Assembly: GCA_018713425.1 (NCBI GenBank)
Contig: DVOT01000255.1
Span: 1-6,608 of the forward strand
DNA length: 6,608 bases
Direction: 5' to 3'
DNA from: Alectryocaccomicrobium faecavium
GTDB lineage: Bacteria > Bacillota > Clostridia > Christensenellales > Aristaeellaceae
The position numbers were made by a program, and so were the translations under genes. How positions within the stretch are numbered: position 1 is the first letter of the stretch; every line of letters starts with the position of its first letter. This document shows, piece after piece, positions 5,611 through 6,608 of the stretch. A model generated the notes under the pieces. The model was not told the origin of the DNA and ran no database searches. It was given only the letters and a program-made list of their open reading frames with translations.

Positions 5611-6608
5611 ATGGAAAACAAGAAGCTGCCGGTGGGCATCGAAAACTTCGAGAAGATCCGCCGGGAAGATTTTTACTATATCGATAAAACGGGCCTGATC
5701 CGCGATTTGCTCCGGGATTGGGGCGAAGTGAACCTCTTCACCCGCCCGCGCCGCTTTGGCAAGACCCTCAACATGAGCATGCTCAAATGCTTCTTTGAAA
5801 TTGGCACGGATGCCTCTCTTTTCGACGGCCTGGCCATCGCCCGGGAAAAGGACCTGTGCGAGGAATACCTGGGCAAGTATCCCGTGATTTCCCTCACGCT
5901 CAAGGGCGTGGACGGCCTGAACTTCGAAGCCGCCTATAACGCGCTGCGCAGCGCCCTGCGCGGGGAGGTGGCGCGGCTGCGCTTTTTATTGGAAAGCGCG
6001 GCCGTGAACGAAGCGGATAAGCAGCCGCTCGAACGCTTTTTGCACGAGCAGGACACGCGGGAGGACGTGTTGGATAGCCTGAAAACGCTCTGCGCTCTGC
6101 TCTACCAGCACCACGGGCAGAAAGTGATTCTGCTGATCGATGAATACGATGTGCCGCTGGACAAGGCTTTCCTCCACGGCTATTATCCGGAGATGGCCTC
6201 CCTTTTGCGCGGCTTGCTGGGCAACGCGCTCAAGACCAACGATTTTTTGCAATTCGCGGTGCTCACGGGCTGCCTGCGCGTTTCCAAGGAGAGCATCTTT
6301 ACCGGCCTCAACAATTTGGAAGTGAATTCCATTTTGGACGCGCGGTACGATGAGCACTTTGGCTTTACGGATGCGGAGGTGCGGAAACTGCTCGCGGACT
6401 ATGGGCTGTCCTCTCACTACGCGGAAACCAGGGATTGGTACGACGGCTACCGCTTTGGCGAGGTGGAAATCTACTGCCCCTGGGACGTGATCAATTACGC
6501 CAAAAAACTGCTGGCCGAGCCGAACGCGCATCCGCAAGATTACTGGATCAACACCAGCGGGAACGACATGGTGCGGCGGTTTGTGGACAAGGCGGACAAG
6601 AGCACGCA
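5611..6608 (+). CDS. AAA-ATPase-like protein (likely with C-terminal PD-(D/E)XK domain), 3' end outside window
   Basis: The frame is open to the right edge: 332 codons and no stop. It begins MENKKLPVGIENFEKIRRED and continues with FYYIDKTGLI (21-30), the family's entry motif. A degenerate Walker A, RPRRFGKTLNMSML, lies at 45-58, and a Walker B-like KVILLIDEYDVPLDKA at 171-186. AVLTGCLRVSKESIFTGLNN (216-235) is a sensor-like segment, and WYDGYRFG (276-283) and IYCPWDVINYA (287-297) are also typical. This order is that of the AAA-ATPase-like family (PF09820), whose members are usually over 500 residues and end in a PD-(D/E)XK nuclease-like domain (PF08011). That domain would lie beyond the window and is not seen here. 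The function of the family is not established. No signal peptide or membrane segment is visible. By eye its GC content is close to that of the his genes, unlike the neighbouring toxin-antitoxin pair. Confidence 0.9.
   Translation, partial: MENKKLPVGIENFEKIRREDFYYIDKTGLIRDLLRDWGEVNLFTRPRRFGKTLNMSMLKCFFEIGTDASLFDGLAIAREKDLCEEYLGKYPVISLTLKGVDGLNFEAAYNALRSALRGEVARLRFLLESAAVNEADKQPLERFLHEQDTREDVLDSLKTLCALLYQHHGQKVILLIDEYDVPLDKAFLHGYYPEMASLLRGLLGNALKTNDFLQFAVLTGCLRVSKESIFTGLNNLEVNSILDARYDEHFGFTDAEVRKLLADYGLSSHYAETRDWYDGYRFGEVEIYCPWDVINYAKKLLAEPNAHPQDYWINTSGNDMVRRFVDKADKST

Noticed and set aside
5986..6537. 183-codon minus-strand open frame opposite the ATPase gene
   Set aside because: The plus-strand frame carries recognisable Walker and family motifs and continues unbroken with a strong ribosome site, so this is a mirror frame.

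Overview
The window looks like a chromosomal segment from a GC-rich member of the Firmicutes (Bacillota), probably Clostridia. The grounds are strong GGAGG-type Shine-Dalgarno sites before nearly every gene, near-consensus sigma-A promoters, and a hisZ-hisG(short)-hisD-hisC-hisB gene order. The AAA-ATPase-like family at the right end is also abundant in gut Clostridia and Bacteroidetes. The taxonomic call is an inference from these signs, not from a database match.

Left two thirds (1-4682, minus strand): the promoter-proximal part of a histidine biosynthesis operon, read right to left as hisZ, hisG, hisD, hisC, hisB. hisB runs off the left edge. HisZ and the short-form HisG together make the ATP phosphoribosyltransferase that commits PRPP and ATP to the pathway. 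HisB catalyses the dehydratase step, HisC the transamination and HisD the last two oxidations. Every junction overlaps (8, 4, 4 and 20 bp), so translation is probably coupled. A strong promoter (TTGACT, 17 bp, TATACT) lies just upstream of hisZ and predicts a 5' UTR of only about 22 nt. That leaves no room for a T-box or attenuator. Its spacer holds a perfect tandem 8-bp repeat, which also reads as an imperfect palindrome and is a candidate operator.

Middle (4776-5460, minus strand): a two-gene type II toxin-antitoxin module, a RelB/DinJ-type antitoxin followed by a RelE/ParE-type toxin with a 4-bp overlap. Its promoter matches the sigma-A consensus exactly (TTGACA, 17 bp, TATAAT, with an extended -10). 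By eye the module and its flanks are clearly less GC-rich than the his genes, which suggests it was acquired separately. It points the same way as the his operon, and I see no terminator between them.

Right end (5526-6608, plus strand): divergent from the toxin-antitoxin module is a gene for an AAA-ATPase-like protein of the kind that usually carries a C-terminal PD-(D/E)XK nuclease-like domain. Only the first 332 codons are inside the window. A 12-bp inverted repeat with one bulged base covers the -35 and spacer of its predicted promoter.

I found no RNA genes, CRISPR array, insertion sequence or clear rho-independent terminator. No wholly new system is evident. The points most worth checking are the regulatory architecture of the three promoters and the unexplained role of the ATPase next to the toxin-antitoxin module.
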